Below are positions 19,901 through 29,217 of a stretch of DNA of 64,000 nt, piece after piece (the first letter of the stretch is position 1; each line of letters opens with the position of its first letter). The stretch is from G963678255 sp963678255. Its GTDB lineage: Bacteria > Cloacimonadota > Cloacimonadia > Cloacimonadales > WRIO01. Location of the stretch: positions 514,553 to 578,552 of the forward strand of contig OY782778.1 in assembly GCA_963678255.2 (NCBI GenBank), read 5' to 3'. Position numbers and translations under genes: made by a program. Under the pieces are notes generated by a model. The model did no database searches. It was given only the letters and a program-made list of their open reading frames with translations, and had not been told where the DNA came from.

Positions 19901-22862
19901 TTTGAGAAGTGATTCCAATCCAGTTAAGTGTTACTTTTGCATTACCTGCCATAACGGATAAATCCATAGGACCCTGAACATATCCAGCCACAGCGACAGA
20001 GTTTGAAGGGTCAGAAGCAGTTTGTGGATCAGAATAATTAGCAATAATATAGTAGCTATATTGTTCATTATGAATTATTTGATGGTCAATATAAGATGTT
20101 TGGTCCGTATCAGTCAGTAATTCATTATTTTTATATATAGAATATCCTGTTAATCTACTTGAAGGAGCTGCAGGAGATGTCCAATTTAAAGTAATTCTTT
20201 CACTGGAAGGAGTTGCTGTGAGATTAGATGGAGCCAGTACTTGAGCAATAGCCTGAACAGTTTCAGTTGGATCAGATTCATTAAAAGGGTTATCATAAAC
20301 AGCAGAAACTTTATATTGGTAAAGTGTATTATGTATGACAGAATTATCAATGAAACTGGTTGATTGAACAGGAGTGTTATTAATAAGAATATTATTTCTA
20401 TAAATATTATAGCTCATCAAAACTCTGTTATTGGAAGATCTTCTAAGATTTAAGTTAGAATTTGGAGCTTGCCAGTTTAAAGTAATTTGAGCATTTCCTA
20501 TGGTGTAAGAAAGAGAAGCTGGGGGGCTGACAAATGCAGTTGCAGAAGCAGTATTACTTTGATCAGACATCGTTTCAGGATTGCTATAATTAGCAATTAT
20601 ATAATAGGAATATTGTTCATTATGTGAAATTTGCTGATCAATGTAAGAAACTTCGTTAGTTTGAGCGAGAAATTGATCGTTTTTATAAATACTATAGCCC
20701 GAAAGTCTATCAGAATATTGAGTTGGTGTTTGCCAGTTTAAGGTAATTTTTTCACTGGAAGCAACAGCAGTGAGATTACCAGGGTATTGTACCAAAGCCA
20801 GAGCTTGGAAAGTTTCAGTAGGATCAGATTCATTATCAGGACTTCCATAAACAGCAGTAACTTTATATTGATAGTTGGTATTATGAAGAACAGAGTTATC
20901 AACAAATGAAGTAGTTTGAACAGGAGCATTATTTAAGAGTAAATCATCTCTATAAATATTATAACTGATTAATACTCTAGAGGAGGAATTTCGGCGCAAG
21001 TTCATTAAGTTCGCAGGAGCTTGCCAGTTTAAAGTAATTTTAGCATTTCCAACAGTACAGACTAATGAAGTTGGAGGATTAACAAAGCCCATAGTATTCA
21101 CTGAATTACTATGATCAGACATGGTAGTAGGGTTATCATATTTTGCAATAACATAGTAGTTATAATGTTCATTATGAGTAATTTGGTGATCTTCATAGGT
21201 AATTTGAGAAGTTTCAGCAATAAGTAAATCATTTCTATAAATACAATAAGCAGAGAATCGATCAGAAGTCTGAGAAGGAGCTACCCAGTTAAGAGTGATT
21301 TTTTCATTAGAAGGAGTTGCACTAAAGTTTTCAGGCGCATAAGCTAAAGCTAAAGGATGAATAGTGTCTGTAGGATCAGATTCATTATCAGGATTTCCAT
21401 AAACAGCAGTAATTTTGTATTCATATTCTGTATTATTCAAGACAGTATTATCAGTATAGGTATTGTTTTGAATCGGGATATTGTTAATCAGCAAATTATC
21501 TCTATATATATTATAGCTTATCAAATCTCTGGAGTTACGATTTCGAGAATTTAGTGAGTAATTTTCAGGAGCCAGCCAGTTAAGGATTATTTTAGCATTT
21601 TGAATAGAATATGTCAGAGAAAGAGGAGGATTTACAAAAGCAACCGCAGTGGCACTATTGCTATGATCAGATTGAGTTAGAGGATTATTATAATGAGCGA
21701 CAATATAATAAGTATATGTAATTCCATGAGTGACAGAAATATCATCAAAGTAGTTCATAGAAGTCTGAGCGAAGAACGTATCATTTCTAAAAATCTCATA
21801 ATAATCAAATCTTGAAGAGAATTCTTCAGGAGTCTGCCAGTTAAGAGCAATCATTTCACTTGAAGGAGTTGCAGTGAGGTTTAGTACAGATTGAACATTG
21901 GCAACTAGAGTGAAAATATTGGAAGTAACAGATTCATTGTTAGGATTTTGATAAACAGCAGTCACACAATAATCGTAAGATTGGTTATGAATAACATTAT
22001 TATCTTTAAAGAAGGTATTAGAGATAGGAGTTGGTGTCAATAACTGGTTATCTCTATATAGCAAATAACCAGAAAAGGATCTGTTTTGACCAGCATAAGG
22101 AGGGGTGGTATCAGCAGGATCCCAAGTGATCATATTATAGGCATTACCAGCAGTTCCTGTAACATTCATTGGAGGGGCAATTTTTTCAAAATGAGCAATA
22201 TAGTTAATTTGATTTCCGGGCATTTGGAAAGCATAAGGATTTAAAGTGCTGATAAGGTTATTATTATTATCTGTCCAGTGAGTAAATGCATAATTTTCAT
22301 TAGCTTGAGCGTTAATAATAACATTGGATCCCTGATTATAATTTGCTAGTCCTGATACGATACCTGCATTAGCAGGGTACACGATGGCATTGACAGGATA
22401 GTTGCTAACACTCAGAGAAATGACAGCTGTGCCACCTATTTGAAAGGTGTTGAGGGTAGAATGGTTTGTAGTAACTAAATTAGGAGCAGAATATTCAGTT
22501 AATGTTGATAGCTTCCATATTTTAAAAGTAAAAGAATGTCCAACAATATAACCATCAACTGAAGTAGTGCTTGGGTCATCGTAAGAGGCTATAACAGGTA
22601 ATAAATGGTTTTGATATTGACTAATGGGGTTTATTAATTTTGTCATTCCAACACAATTTATACCATCAAAGACAGCAATCTCGTCACCCGTAGTTAATGG
22701 TATAGTATTAATGTCAGCTGAAGTGAAATAAAAATTCATTTGTTGGTAACCATTACCGCTCCAAACGGTATTAAAGTGATTATCAATACTAAATAAACTG
22801 GAAGATAACATCAATATGCATATGAGTAATAATTTTTGTAACGAAGTATTTTTTTCTTTCAT
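16983..22862 (-). CDS. Giant secreted fibronectin type III repeat protein with FlgD-like sorting tail
   Basis: 1959 residues. Signal peptide at about 8-25. Residues 30-150 form a domain with VWSGNGYQQMNFYF and DEIAVFDGINCVG, shared with the upstream gene. About 155-230 resembles a divergent InlB B-repeat (FTHWTDNNNN). About 232-1860 holds 18 FN3-like repeats of about 90 residues in strict alternation: A-type (GNAxITLNW, NESDPS) and B-type (SSERITLNW, SSRLxxYxIYRN). Residues about 1870-1959 are a FlgD-Ig/sorting module (NNYPNPFNPITNIVY to KILMMK). Probably a cell-surface or secreted adhesive filament-like protein; no catalytic domain is seen. It starts 11 bp after the previous stop. Confidence 0.9.
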   Translation of the reverse strand: MKEKNTSLQKLLLICILMLSSSLFSIDNHFNTVWSGNGYQQMNFYFTSADINTIPLTTGDEIAVFDGINCVGMTKLINPISQYQNHLLPVIASYDDPSTTSVDGYIVGHSFTFKIWKLSTLTEYSAPNLVTTNHSTLNTFQIGGTAVISLSVSNYPVNAIVYPANAGIVSGLANYNQGSNVIINAQANENYAFTHWTDNNNNLISTLNPYAFQMPGNQINYIAHFEKIAPPMNVTGTAGNAYNMITWDPADTTPPYAGQNRSFSGYLLYRDNQLLTPTPISNTFFKDNNVIHNQSYDYCVTAVYQNPNNESVTSNIFTLVANVQSVLNLTATPSSEMIALNWQTPEEFSSRFDYYEIFRNDTFFAQTSMNYFDDISVTHGITYTYYIVAHYNNPLTQSDHSNSATAVAFVNPPLSLTYSIQNAKIILNWLAPENYSLNSRNRNSRDLISYNIYRDNLLINNIPIQNNTYTDNTVLNNTEYEYKITAVYGNPDNESDPTDTIHPLALAYAPENFSATPSNEKITLNWVAPSQTSDRFSAYCIYRNDLLIAETSQITYEDHQITHNEHYNYYVIAKYDNPTTMSDHSNSVNTMGFVNPPTSLVCTVGNAKITLNWQAPANLMNLRRNSSSRVLISYNIYRDDLLLNNAPVQTTSFVDNSVLHNTNYQYKVTAVYGSPDNESDPTETFQALALVQYPGNLTAVASSEKITLNWQTPTQYSDRLSGYSIYKNDQFLAQTNEVSYIDQQISHNEQYSYYIIANYSNPETMSDQSNTASATAFVSPPASLSYTIGNAQITLNWQAPNSNLNLRRSSNNRVLMSYNIYRNNILINNTPVQSTSFIDNSVIHNTLYQYKVSAVYDNPFNESDPTETVQAIAQVLAPSNLTATPSSERITLNWTSPAAPSSRLTGYSIYKNNELLTDTDQTSYIDHQIIHNEQYSYYIIANYSDPQTASDPSNSVAVAGYVQGPMDLSVMAGNAKVTLNWIGITSQNRSFSGYMIYRDGVLLNETPVLNTFYVDSTVEHNHYYSYNVKALYDPYNLSDVTNTEGVTAYVLAPSNFTVVAQNETILLNWAEISENSPRFNTYKIYRNDAFYAETTNSSFIDHQITHNSIYQYQILAEYLDPVTYSDMSDMSSAVGHVNEPLNLNVINHNASILLSWESPLNTSRSLNGFNIYRNDVLLNDSPIQNLSYMDSTIGHNSLYTYYVKAVYSNPENISDPSNYCTIIGVVQSPQNLSYTVSNERITLNWLAPSETSARLNNYSIFRDGISIGETTNLTFVDNQIIHNQTYSYYVVANYNDPTTASDASNSIQAIGSVYPPTNLSTTVGNAYITIQWQAPPVENRTLTGYHLFRDNIQLNSQLITSTQFIDDTVINHQVYVYYVKAIYTDLNNESDSSLPVQATAMVEGAQNLVATSINEAINLSWDGITEASSRFNNYAIYRNNSFIAQTNENHYTDTQIENNLSYEYYVVADYINPSTLSDTSNVATANGHVNEPVNLTGIVGNASIELNWSSAISRQSYRTITNRTLVGYRVYRNGSELTTDPIANLTFSDNTVENDSIYTYFIRACYSNPVNISNNSNTFTTTAVVDSVNNLTGIALSERIILHWSPIVNPSSRFNAYQIYRNNILLSEVTDTLFTDQSIANNQTYNYYIICKYLDPITYSAQSNTFQINGFVSSPTNLIATVNNASIHLEWQYSSQTRSSKNTTHRNIAGFKIYRNQSLLAELSSDTLSYNDISVIHNQEYSYYVTAVYSNPDNESDPSDIVTETAIADAPINLAGLAGMNEVYLNWEAPVNHSSRLIGYNVYRNYVQINTNIVDTLSFHDVDLDNDVPYVYHVTAVYSNPLTESSPSDTIIATPHEVANSDLSNLTLSTKIHNNYPNPFNPITNIVYSLKNDTVAKLVIYNVKGQKVKMLLNNFQSKGNYKLQWNGSDDNGLKCASGIYFVRLITNNHQETRKILMMK

Positions 22863-22873
22863 TTTGACCTCTC

Positions 22874-25800
22874 TTATTTAATCATGATGACTTTTTTGAT
22901 AGTTTGTTTATCACAAGTATTTAAGCGAATAAAATACACTCCAGAGCCAACAGATTTATCATTTTGATCTTTTCCGTTCCAAGTAATTTTATAATTACCC
23001 GGATTATTAATACCTGAGACAAGAGTTTTGATAAGCTGTCCTTTAATATTGTAAACAGTTAGGTTAACTTTCCCAGTTTTATTAATAGAGTAATTAATAT
23101 TTGTAATTGGATTGAAAGGATTTGGATAGACAGAGTTGATAGAAGTTTCAATTGGATTAATGCTATCAGAATTTGATAGAATTTGAGAAATCTGAATTAA
23201 AGAAGATGCTCCAATTTCAAAATGGTTCTGATTGTTTAAGGAATGGAAAGCAATATTGTTTATTTCAGTATTTGTATCATTTTTCCAAATTTTGATAGAG
23301 AAATTATGATCAGGAGTATATCCATCGATTAAGTCTGTAGTATTGTCATCAAGAGAGGCATTGACCACGAAGTAATTTTCATTTTGTTGTTGAATGACAG
23401 AGGAGCCAACACATAAATCTCCATCAAAAACAGCAATTTCATCATTTTCAGATAGATAATTGTTTAGAATATCGTTTTTAAGGATAAACAGATTAAAGTG
23501 TTTCCACCCAGATCCAGACCAATTTTTTAAAAAATGAGTCGGAGTTTGTAGTTTAACTTTTGAGGATACTTGTAATAGGTTATATTCATCTGAGCGAGAC
23601 TGATTAAAATTAAGAATAACATTTGCATTAACTTTTACAGCATATCCTTTACCAGGAGCAAAGGAACCAATATTGTTAACCCAACCAATAACAGGCAGGT
23701 TTTCGATTGAATTACCAGCTTGATCCATAACTTTTACTAACTGACCGTTATCAATCAGAGTTTGAAGTAAAGGTAGAGCTTGTTTAGCCTGGTGATAAGG
23801 AAAATTAATAAGATTCCATCCTGTAGTGAGAGGAATTGCATGAGGCAAACCAAAAGGGTACCCATTAATAGAGAACTGAGTGCTATTAGCAACTTTAACA
23901 TAATAGCCTTCAGTGGTACTAAGATTTCCAATATTATTAATCCAAGAATTTATATAAGGAATAAACTCATAGGCATAACCTTGTTCATTTTGAACTTTTA
24001 TTAGTGTATTTGCATTAACAAGTGGGGCGAATACAGAAGAAATATCCAGATTTAATGGCATAGTATTAGCAGACATAATATTCCAACCATTTGTCAGAGA
24101 AATACTTTGAGAAGAGAATGAATACGCAGAAATATTAACTGTAGTAGAAGTCCCAATAGAAAAGGTATTGTTTCCATTAATATAATATGTATTAACCGCT
24201 AATCCAGCAAATTCCATATTTGTTGAGCTTTTAAATAGTTTGAAGCTAATTGGATTTCCAGGTGTATATCCATCAATTTCAGGAGTTGTAGGATCATCTA
24301 GAGAAACCACAAAGCTCACGTAATCAGAAATAGGAAGATTTAATCGTTTTACACCAACACAATAGATGCCATCAAAAACAGCAATTTCATCATTTTGGCC
24401 TAAAGCCACATCATTAATTGTAGCAGTAGTTACATAGAAATTCATATGTTGAAGTCCATTCCCAGTCCATACTTTAGTAAAATGCAAAGGAATAAAGACA
24501 GCATTTAAAGTATTAGAAAATGCAGGATCAGAGAGGATGTTGTTGGAATAAACAGCTTTTACAATATATTTATAGGAACCTGTGAACACCTGATCCCAAT
24601 AGTAATCGGAAAAGGTTGTATCGTTAGCAGTACTAGTATTTCCAACATAAGTCCAATTAGCAGGAGTTCCAACATCAGTAGTTAAGGTTCTGTAGATTTT
24701 ATATCCACCTAATGATCTTGTTGAGGGAGTTTCAATATCTTTCAGAACTTGATTATGGAAATTTTGTGAACGAGAATTTGTTGATTGATTTACTTGAGCA
24801 ATATTTGTTGGTTTATTCCAGATTAAATTCACATAATTTCCTGTAATAACAGAAGCTAGAACGTTTCTAGGAGAATTAGTATTTTCATTCAGAGTAATTT
24901 GAGGTATAGTTAAATTAGCATTTACGACATTAATAGTAGTAACATAATTTTGGTAACCGCTATAGGAAACATGAAGGTTATAGGTATTATAAACATAGAC
25001 AGCTGGAATAGTAAAAACGCCTTGAGCATTACAAGTGGTCTGATAATTCTCATACCCTTCCAAAGATATAGAAGCGGTTACAGGCAAATTTGTGTCATTT
25101 GCAACAACAGATCCAGTTATAGTTATTGTTGGTATCGGTTGTAAAGCAAAATTCAGAGTGGATGTTTGATTAAAATTAATAGTTATATTATTCTGTGTAT
25201 TGTTTTGAAATCCCTGTTTTGAGCAAAGAATGCTATAAGTACCTTGTTGTAAATCTGTCAGAGAATAAAAACCGCTTTGATCAGTTAGAGTGGAGTAGTT
25301 AGTATTTTGAATTTGAATTAAAGCATTTTCAATAGGGACACCATTTGAAGAAACAATACCTGAAAGAGAAGTATTGTTTTCAAAGTTGAGATGAATGGTA
25401 GTATTCGGGACCATTTGAAGTCTAGTTCCGGTAACAGGAGCCATTGGATTAAGTGTTATAGTGTCAGAATATTTATAAATTGATCTATATTGATTATCCA
25501 GAGTGCTGCAATAAAACACATTACTCTGATCGTAATAAACTGTTTCCATAGGTCTTTGAATCATAATAACGAGGTTATTTCCTAAATAATGGAAATTGTT
25601 GGTAAGCGGGAATACTAAATCGACATCACCAGCTCCACCTGGAGATACAGTGCCGTCAAATACAAGCGAAAATTGATCATAAGGCAACCAACTATCATTA
25701 GTCAAAAAGTTTTCGATGTTTGTATTAGCCATCCAAATCTTTATTGGTCTGCCATTAGGAATATCTCCAATACAAGATAATCTATATTTTAGTTCAGTAA

Positions 25801-26755
25801 TATATCCTGGGTTAGGGAATTCATTTGCAAGATAAACTGATTGAGATAAGCTATTTTTGTAGTAAAAATCGATAGGTATTGCATTTTGAAGATTAGATGT
25901 ATCGGTTCCAATATTAATAGAAATTTCAGTTAAGACTTCTATAGAAACGATAATATTTTGAGAAATGTTATTAGAAGGATTTTGATCTGCGTTAAAGATT
26001 ATTTTACTATATAATGTATAATCTCCTGGAATTTGCGGAGTCCAAGGGATTGTATAGTCAATAGATTCACCAGAAAAAATAGATGAACCATTCACAGAAG
26101 CCAAAGGCGTATCACTTAAAGAAGACATTAGATTAATCGTAAAGTTAGCTTGAGGGTTAGACCCGTTATTTTGAACAGTAACCACATAATTCAATAGTGT
26201 ACTTTGAGCTCCAGTATCAGGTCCTGAGAAATTTGTGATCGCTAAATCATTTGTTAAGTTATTTGTGATACTAATATTAAAAATATTCCAATTATCAAAA
26301 TTATAAGTCGAGCTTCCATAAGATTTAAATCTAATTCGAATTGTTTGTCCGGCATAACTACTAAGTGGAAGAGCAAGGTCTTGTCCAGTTGAAATTCCCC
26401 AATTATTATTAACATTCGTATCCCAACTCCAAATCGTGTTTTCATTCGTACCAGAGATAATGTCAATTTCCATGACTTCACCAGTATCAGTGGAATAGTC
26501 TTGGAAATATTGATTAACAATTAATTCTGTAGCATTAGCAGGAACATTAATAACAGGAGAAAGAGCAGATAAATTATAATCAACAACCGTAGGCGTATAA
26601 CTTAAAAGTAAAGCCCCTGTGGCTATTGACCAGTTATTTTCTAAAGTCCAGCCGTTATTAGAATCAAAGGTCTCTTCCCAAAGAACTGTAGAATAAAGAG
26701 ACGCAAAAGATAGCAACAAGACAATTAACAAGAGAGTTAATTTCTGAAAAGCCAT
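22874..26755 (-). CDS. Large secreted multidomain protein with FlgD-like sorting tail
   Basis: 1293 residues from the ATG at 26755, preceded by GGAGG; an in-frame TTG at 26770 is rejected. Order: signal peptide; jelly-roll/MAM-like domain (LWEETFDSNNGWTLENNWS); CARDB-like Ig domain; two carboxypeptidase-regulatory-like Ig domains (LSGIVSSNGVPIENALIQI; ITGSVVANDTNLPVTASI); one FN3; a DEIAVFDGIYCVG domain; two GWN..NNIG..GYxVKV repeats; a second DEIAVFDGDLCVG domain; and the tail YPNPFNPITNINY to KKVIMIK. Co-transcribed with the FN3 giant. No enzymatic motif; probably surface-associated. Confidence 0.88.
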   Translation of the reverse strand: MAFQKLTLLLIVLLLSFASLYSTVLWEETFDSNNGWTLENNWSIATGALLLSYTPTVVDYNLSALSPVINVPANATELIVNQYFQDYSTDTGEVMEIDIISGTNENTIWSWDTNVNNNWGISTGQDLALPLSSYAGQTIRIRFKSYGSSTYNFDNWNIFNISITNNLTNDLAITNFSGPDTGAQSTLLNYVVTVQNNGSNPQANFTINLMSSLSDTPLASVNGSSIFSGESIDYTIPWTPQIPGDYTLYSKIIFNADQNPSNNISQNIIVSIEVLTEISINIGTDTSNLQNAIPIDFYYKNSLSQSVYLANEFPNPGYITELKYRLSCIGDIPNGRPIKIWMANTNIENFLTNDSWLPYDQFSLVFDGTVSPGGAGDVDLVFPLTNNFHYLGNNLVIMIQRPMETVYYDQSNVFYCSTLDNQYRSIYKYSDTITLNPMAPVTGTRLQMVPNTTIHLNFENNTSLSGIVSSNGVPIENALIQIQNTNYSTLTDQSGFYSLTDLQQGTYSILCSKQGFQNNTQNNITINFNQTSTLNFALQPIPTITITGSVVANDTNLPVTASISLEGYENYQTTCNAQGVFTIPAVYVYNTYNLHVSYSGYQNYVTTINVVNANLTIPQITLNENTNSPRNVLASVITGNYVNLIWNKPTNIAQVNQSTNSRSQNFHNQVLKDIETPSTRSLGGYKIYRTLTTDVGTPANWTYVGNTSTANDTTFSDYYWDQVFTGSYKYIVKAVYSNNILSDPAFSNTLNAVFIPLHFTKVWTGNGLQHMNFYVTTATINDVALGQNDEIAVFDGIYCVGVKRLNLPISDYVSFVVSLDDPTTPEIDGYTPGNPISFKLFKSSTNMEFAGLAVNTYYINGNNTFSIGTSTTVNISAYSFSSQSISLTNGWNIMSANTMPLNLDISSVFAPLVNANTLIKVQNEQGYAYEFIPYINSWINNIGNLSTTEGYYVKVANSTQFSINGYPFGLPHAIPLTTGWNLINFPYHQAKQALPLLQTLIDNGQLVKVMDQAGNSIENLPVIGWVNNIGSFAPGKGYAVKVNANVILNFNQSRSDEYNLLQVSSKVKLQTPTHFLKNWSGSGWKHFNLFILKNDILNNYLSENDEIAVFDGDLCVGSSVIQQQNENYFVVNASLDDNTTDLIDGYTPDHNFSIKIWKNDTNTEINNIAFHSLNNQNHFEIGASSLIQISQILSNSDSINPIETSINSVYPNPFNPITNINYSINKTGKVNLTVYNIKGQLIKTLVSGINNPGNYKITWNGKDQNDKSVGSGVYFIRLNTCDKQTIKKVIMIK

Positions 26756-27062
26756 AAATCCTCCATCCAAATTTAGATTAAGATTGGTAGTTATTCATAT
26801 AATAAAATCAATAATAAAGATAAAATATCAATCTACTGATTTGATATTTGAAAACACCAAACTCATATCATTTCCTAAAACCTATAATATTATAACAATT
26901 AGTCAAATAACAATAATGTTTTAATTTCGGCAAGTTTTTTTTTGATTATTCAAATAAAAGGTTATTTTGTTCAGGTTTATAGAGAGAATATATAAATAAC
27001 TACCCAATTATGTATGCATCTATAGACAATGGATTGCTTTTTGTGATATAAATTCAATATTC
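26756..27062. other. AT-rich noncoding gap upstream of the giant-protein operon
   Basis: About 307 bp. It must carry the promoter of the operon below it, but I see no clear -35/-10 pair. No gene, repeat or RNA was recognised. Confidence 0.4.
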
Positions 27063-27758
27063 TTAGAAAGCCCAACCAAATTTTAGAAATTCAAAATCTA
27101 TAATTTGTTCATTATCGTCATCATAATCTAGAAAATTACCATAAAATACATCACTGTCACCAACCAGATATCTACCATAACTCATACTGGTTCCCCAATA
27201 AATACCTTTATACGAAAATATTCTGTATCCTACACCGATACCAATACCTAATTTATTCTTGGTGATTTTTTTATTGGGTTGCTCATATAAATAAAAGTTA
27301 TCATTTCCTGAATAACCAGATAAGTGAGCATAACGTGAAAAAACGCTCAAATAAAAACCATTTAGAGTATTTCTAAGAAAATATCTATAATGGCAATCCA
27401 ATAAAAACGAATTTAATTCCTTAGATTCTTTTGGATTTATATAATAGATGGGAAAAGCAATTTCTGTATTTTTTTTAGTGTCGAATACAGAGTAGGTACC
27501 ACTAAAAGAATTTGCATTACCAATCCAAAGTAACCTAAAAAGATTTACTTCAATCCCAAATTTTTTATCTAGTAATGGTTGGTTTTTAGTTTCAGAAAAC
27601 ATTTTATTCTGCATATTGGAAATATTATCAATTTTTTTATCAATTTGGTCAAGCTTTTTGACAGCCAGGCTGTCTTTTTGGGTATCTTCAGAAGCAAATA
27701 AAAGACAGGAAAATCCAACAATAATTAATAAAAAAACACCGATACAAATTTTCTTCAT
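27063..27758 (-). CDS. Exported protein of unknown function, probably outer-membrane
   Basis: 231 residues. Signal peptide (MKKICIGVFLLIIVGFSCLLFA), then a short coiled-coil segment (KLDQIDKKIDNISNMQNKM, about residues 35-55), then a region of amphipathic strands (LLDCHYRYFLRNTLNGFYLSV; LGIGIGVGYRIFSYKGIYWG) and an aromatic end (FGWAF). This looks like a small beta-barrel with an N-terminal coiled coil. Not recognised as a named family. AGGAG precedes the start. Monocistronic. Confidence 0.6.
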   Translation of the reverse strand: MKKICIGVFLLIIVGFSCLLFASEDTQKDSLAVKKLDQIDKKIDNISNMQNKMFSETKNQPLLDKKFGIEVNLFRLLWIGNANSFSGTYSVFDTKKNTEIAFPIYYINPKESKELNSFLLDCHYRYFLRNTLNGFYLSVFSRYAHLSGYSGNDNFYLYEQPNKKITKNKLGIGIGVGYRIFSYKGIYWGTSMSYGRYLVGDSDVFYGNFLDYDDDNEQIIDFEFLKFGWAF

Positions 27759-28248
27759 AAATAACTCCTCATTAAATCAGTTTTTGATTTAACAAAAATC
27801 CCAAATTATTGAATAGCTGTCAAGAGAAATATTTATAGAATATTTGGACAATCCGAAAAATCCAGAATGAAAACTTAGTACAAAGTGTATGTTATGTTAA
27901 TTTTCAAATTGCAATTTATACTCTGCAAACAAGATGTTTGTAGAACAAATTTTCTCACACTCGTTGGATGAACACACAGGATTGTTTAATTGGGCAGACG
28001 CACAAGTCTGCACCGTATCGTCATATGATACTATTTTATTAACATCATTTTTTTTGTTTGAGAATAAGAGTCAGCTGTCATTTTATAGAAATAGACACTT
28101 GTTCCGCAATCAATACCCTGCTTGTCCTTTCCATCCCATATAACAGAATGATTTCCAGGATTAAATGAGTTATTTACGATATTCTTAACCATTTGGAGAC
28201 TGTTCACTTCAAAAAGTGAACATAGCCTTTATTATCAAACCAATTTCT
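27759..28248. other. Short-palindrome-rich noncoding stretch
   Basis: Contains three short hairpins: TCTGCAAACA-AGA-TGTTTGTAGA (27922-27944), GCAGAC-loop-GTCTGC (27994-28011), and GTTCACTT-CAAA-AAGTGAAC (28202-28221). The remnant of a FlgD-tail gene lies at 28033-28192. The first hairpin recurs almost exactly at 32842-32864. Confidence 0.6.
28033..28192 (-). pseudogene. Remnant of a secreted protein: last part of a FlgD-Ig sorting domain
   Basis: On the minus strand a frame reads MVKNIVNNSFNPGNHSVIWD, then GKDKQGIDCGTSVYFYKM, and ends SQTKKMMLIK before TAG at 28033. This matches the second half of the sorting tails of the intact neighbours (ending in the same Kxxx-type tail with a final Lys). 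Upstream the frame degenerates over a hairpin and stops; the rest of the gene, including YPNPFNP, is missing. The gene was probably truncated when the adjacent mobile modules arrived. Confidence 0.8.
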
Positions 28249-28327
28249 AAAATTGACATCTATTGGAGAAGATAATGGTAGTGCTGACGCACTACAGATA
28301 ATAGCAAATCGGAGATTTGCAGATAAA
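28249..28327 (+). repeat. Truncated mobile module U0 with two hairpins
   Basis: Near-identical to the 3' part of the module at 28741-28885. It carries GTAGTGC-TGAC-GCACTAC (28278-28295) and GCAAATC-GGA-GATTTGC (28304-28320) and ends ...GCAGATAAA immediately before an AG junction at 28328. Confidence 0.8.
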
Positions 28328-28740
28328 AGCTCATATCAGGCTGCCGCCTGTTTGGTAAAAATGAAACACCTTGTTTTGAGATTTTCCTTTTCAAAAATGA
28401 TAACTGTTTGAGAAGATAGGGTTAATTCTTTGAAATGGTATTCTTCATTTCTTTTGCCTTGATGCAAAAAAAACGAAGCAAAGAAAAAATCAAGCCCTAG
28501 GAAAAAACTTGCTATCTCCAGTCACTCTCAGGGACTCCGCCATAGCTTGCCAATGGGTAAGTTAAATTATGAGGTAAACCATTGTCTTCAATCAGAATGG
28601 CTGTTCGTTCCCCTTCGAGTTTCCCTACGACTTTACGCCATTTTTTCATGGGCATTGTCTCATTGATACCTGGATATTTAATATATTTTATGGATTGATT
28701 AATTAATTAAAATAGACAAATACACAAGGTGTTTCATAGG
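28328..28740 (+). mobile_element. Non-autonomous IS110-like module U1 (413 bp)
   Basis: It begins AGCTCATATCAGGCTG and reads through ATGAAACACCTTGT, the same left end as the autonomous IS copies. It ends ACAAGGTGTTTCATAGG, the same right end. Its interior has no transposase; it holds a segment (28428-28720) repeated at 61041-61515 that includes CTCCAGTCACTCTCAGGG and TTTTTTCATGGGCATTGT. I infer a deletion derivative or unrelated cargo carried between IS110 ends. Confidence 0.65.
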
Positions 28741-28885
28741 AGCTCATATCAGGCTGTCGCCTGTTTGGTAAAAATGAAAAACCTTGTTTTGAGATTGTCC
28801 TTTTAAAAAATTGACATCTATTGGAGAAGATAATGGTAGTGCTGACGCACAACAGATAATGGCAAATCGGAGATTTGCAGATAAA
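28741..28885 (+). repeat. Mobile module U2 (145 bp)
   Basis: It starts with the IS left-end sequence (AGCTCATATCAGGCTG) but ends in GCAGATAAA like U0, not in the IS right end. It contains the two small hairpins at its 3' end. It is a direct repeat of U0 plus the start of U1. Confidence 0.65.
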
Positions 28886-29090
28886 AGCTCATATCAGGCT
28901 GTTGCCTGTTTGGTAAAAATGAAACACCTTGTTTTGAGATTGTCCTTTTAAAAATTGACATCTATTGGAGAAGATATGGATATTTCTTTGAGATAGTATT
29001 GTTCATTACTTTTGTCTTGATACCTGGATATTTAATATATTTTATGGATTAATTAATTAAAATAGACAAATACACAAGGTGTTTCATAGG
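28886..29090 (+). mobile_element. Non-autonomous IS110-like module U3 (205 bp)
   Basis: Starts and ends like the autonomous IS (AGCTCATATC ... GTTTCATAGG). Its interior is homologous to U1 but lacks about 200 bp between two short CTTGAT/ATTGAT matches. It is almost identical to U4 at 32511-32716, on the other side of the two IS copies. Confidence 0.7.
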
Positions 29091-29217
29091 AGCTCATATC
29101 AGGCTGTTGCCTGTTTGGTAAAAATGAAACACCTTGTTATATCTCTGTAAAAATCAAAATATTTTTGACAATTAGTATCAAAATGTTGTATTTATGATCA
29201 AAAAGGAGGGACTTAAA

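Noticed and set aside
21357..21554. Open frames antisense to the FN3 giant and other large genes
   Set aside because: They follow the codon pattern of the opposite strand and have no independent ribosome sites or family matches.
27934..28143. Plus-strand 69-residue open frame
   Set aside because: It is antisense to the FlgD-tail remnant at 28033-28192, whose reading frame explains the sequence.
28328..29090. Repeats as a CRISPR array
   Set aside because: Repeat units are of unequal length (413, 145, 205 bp) with IS-like ends, there are no regular short spacers, and no cas genes are present.
29124..29137. 14-bp inverted repeats as classical terminal inverted repeats with target duplication
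   Set aside because: IS110 elements do not make such duplications; the repeats are subterminal and the apparent duplicated flanks are end sequences of neighbouring modules.
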